Below, one piece after another: positions 7,499 to 8,097 of a stretch of DNA of 8,097 nucleotides (position 1 is its first letter; every line of letters begins with the position of its first letter). This DNA is from Pseudomonadota bacterium. Its GTDB lineage: Bacteria; Desulfobacterota; Syntrophobacteria; Syntrophobacterales; Syntrophobacteraceae. The stretch covers positions 1 through 8,097 of the forward strand of contig JAEZHY010000213.1 of the NCBI GenBank assembly GCA_023416335.1. The letters run 5' to 3'. The position numbers and the translations under genes were made by a program. Below the pieces are notes generated by a model, which did not search any database, was not told where the DNA came from, and worked only from the letters and a program-made list of their open reading frames with translations.

Positions 7499-7518
7499 GG
7501 TGGGCAAAGCTTCATCGT
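7499..7518. repeat. Truncated copy of the GGTGGG...AAGCTTCATCGT element
   Basis: GGTGGGCAAAGCTTCATCGT shares GGTGGG and the 14-base CAAAGCTTCATCGT with the element at 7914-7942. It lacks two bases between them and lacks the closing GCCCACC arm. It looks like a decayed copy that can no longer form the hairpin. Confidence 0.6.
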
Positions 7519-7604
7519 CAATGCTGTTGCCTTAATGACCCCACCCGGTAGGCCAAGTATTTTGGACGGCACGTACCGGATACTACTATCCAGCCTGCCG
7601 GAGC

Positions 7605-7616
7605 GGGGTTCCCAAG
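7605..7616. repeat. Half copy of the GGTTCCCAAGC palindrome
   Basis: GGGGTTCCCAAG is identical to 7864-7875, the first arm of the complete palindrome, but the second arm is missing. It is probably a degenerate remnant of the same repeat family. Confidence 0.5.
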
Positions 7617-7646
7617 GCGGACCTCATATGCGTCAACTTAAGCCAC

Positions 7647-7677
7647 CGCTGGTTCCCAAGCTCTGCTTGGGAACCCC
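7647..7677. repeat. REP-like palindrome, left member of a 31-bp inverted pair
   Basis: The core GGTTCCCAAGC/GCTTGGGAACC has perfect 11-bp arms (7651-7661 and 7665-7675) and the loop TCT. With its flanks CGCT and CC it is the exact reverse complement of 7864-7894. A second small hairpin follows at 7684-7699, giving a two-hairpin composite. Confidence 0.85.
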
Positions 7678-7683
7678 CGTTAG

Positions 7684-7699
7684 GGAAGCTCCTGCTTCC
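7684..7699. repeat. Small hairpin GGAAGC/GCTTCC
   Basis: Perfect 6-bp arms GGAAGC (7684-7689) and GCTTCC (7694-7699) enclose TCCT. It stands 6 bases after the left 31-bp repeat and has no counterpart beside the right copy. Confidence 0.55.
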
Positions 7700-7863
7700 T
7701 CTCACAAAAGCCGCGCCTGTCATTCAGCTTTCACCTTCCCGACAGAATTGCGAATTGATTTCGGTGAATTAGATTTGCTTGCCGCTTGGTTGAGACGTCG
7801 GTCCGCGGAAAAATGACGGGGTGGACGGGCCGCCATTGCGGGCAATTCATCGCTCCGGGGGCC

Positions 7864-7894
7864 GGGGTTCCCAAGCAGAGCTTGGGAACCAGCG
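7864..7894. repeat. REP-like palindrome, right member of the 31-bp inverted pair
   Basis: The core (7866-7890) has the same 11-bp arms as the left copy but the loop AGA. Together with the flanks GG and AGCG it is the exact reverse complement of 7647-7677. The two copies bracket 186 bases in a head-to-head arrangement like that of a REPIN. Confidence 0.85.
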
Positions 7895-7913
7895 AACTTC
7901 AATCAAAGGGTAG

Positions 7914-7942
7914 GGTGGGGACAAAGCTTCATCGTGCCCACC
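7914..7942. repeat. REP-like hairpin GGTGGGGAC/GTGCCCACC
   Basis: Nine-base arms GGTGGGGAC (7914-7922) and GTGCCCACC (7934-7942) pair with one mismatch around AAAGCTTCATC. The loop itself contains the palindrome AAGCTT. A truncated relative lies at 7499-7518, and the arm sequence is shared with the hairpin at 7982-8010. Confidence 0.7.
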
Positions 7943-7981
7943 GACCGTCCAGCGGAACAAACCTCATCGGCATTACAGGAT

Positions 7982-8010
7982 GGTGGGCACGCAAAAAAGG
8001 CGTGCCCACC
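7982..8010. repeat. REP-like hairpin GGTGGGCACGC/GCGTGCCCACC
   Basis: Perfect 11-bp arms (7982-7992 and 8000-8010) enclose the loop AAAAAAG. The outer nine bases match the consensus stem of the neighbouring 7914-7942 element while the loop is unrelated, so the two belong to one stem family with exchanged loops. There is no T-run after the stem. Confidence 0.75.
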
Positions 8011-8097
8011 CCGGTTCTTCTTGCCCCGGCGCCGGCATTGAAGATTAATTCCATTTATTCTACTTATTCAGCGTCTTCCACTGTATAAGCAAAACAT

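Larger units (their letters stand above)
7198..8097. other. Long non-coding region with kinase leader and REP-like repeat cluster
   Basis: No credible protein gene was found in these 900 bases. The first 110 or so, read on the minus strand, are the leader and promoter region of the kinase gene. From 7360 to 8010 the stretch is packed with short palindromes and partial copies of them, each listed separately. The final part (8037-8097) turns A+T-rich and may begin the upstream region of the next gene, but I see no defined signal in it. Open frames crossing the repeats translate the palindromes and have no family resemblance, so they are not called as genes. Confidence 0.7.

Noticed and set aside
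7535..7816. Open frame of 93 codons in the repeat region
   Set aside because: Part of it simply translates the palindrome at 7651-7675 (peptide VPKLCLGT). Repeat-derived peptides like this are common false genes.
7360..8010. CRISPR array
   Set aside because: Repeats are of several kinds, irregularly spaced and strongly palindromic; there are no uniform spacers and no cas genes.
7786..8088. Open frame of 100 codons in the repeat region
   Set aside because: It runs through three separate hairpins, has no ribosome binding site and no family resemblance.

Overview
The window looks like a chromosomal segment of a Gram-negative bacterium with a moderately high G+C content. A Desulfobacterota ('deltaproteobacterial', Syntrophobacter-like) host is my best guess. 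It rests on the style of the long hybrid kinase, the OlsF-type acyltransferase and the clusters of small palindromic repeats. No rRNA, tRNA or housekeeping marker is present to confirm it.

Layout: (1) 1-480, minus strand: the N-terminal part of an FRG-domain protein that runs off the left edge. (2) 481-816: a divergent intergenic region with candidate promoters for both sides. (3) 817-2667, plus strand: a two-domain acyltransferase, with a PlsC-like N-terminal half and an N-acyltransferase/'hemolysin' C-terminal half. This is the architecture of the bifunctional ornithine-lipid synthase OlsF. (4) 2723-4192, plus strand: an exported PhoA-family alkaline phosphatase, 55 bases downstream and probably co-transcribed, with a possible promoter of its own. 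(5) 4219-7197, minus strand: a soluble hybrid histidine kinase (CBS-CBS-PAS-HisKA-HATPase-REC-REC-HPt) that converges on the phosphatase with a 26-base gap. (6) 7198-8097: about 900 bases without a credible gene. They hold the kinase leader, including a PhoB-box-like sequence, and then a dense cluster of REP-like palindromes, among them a perfect 31-bp inverted repeat pair.

How the genes may work together: ornithine lipids (phosphorus-free membrane lipids) and secreted alkaline phosphatase are two classic responses to phosphate starvation, so genes 3 and 4 make a plausible phosphorus-sparing and phosphorus-scavenging pair. The convergent kinase has a sequence upstream that matches the E. coli Pho-box consensus at 14 of 18 positions, which could place it in the same regulon. 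This is inference: no PhoB/PhoR gene is visible, and I found no convincing Pho box in front of the acyltransferase or the phosphatase.

No CRISPR array, transposase or phage gene was seen. Nothing here is clearly a new system. The points most worth following are the phosphate-starvation linkage, the unusual serine in the phosphatase metal site, and the repeat cluster.
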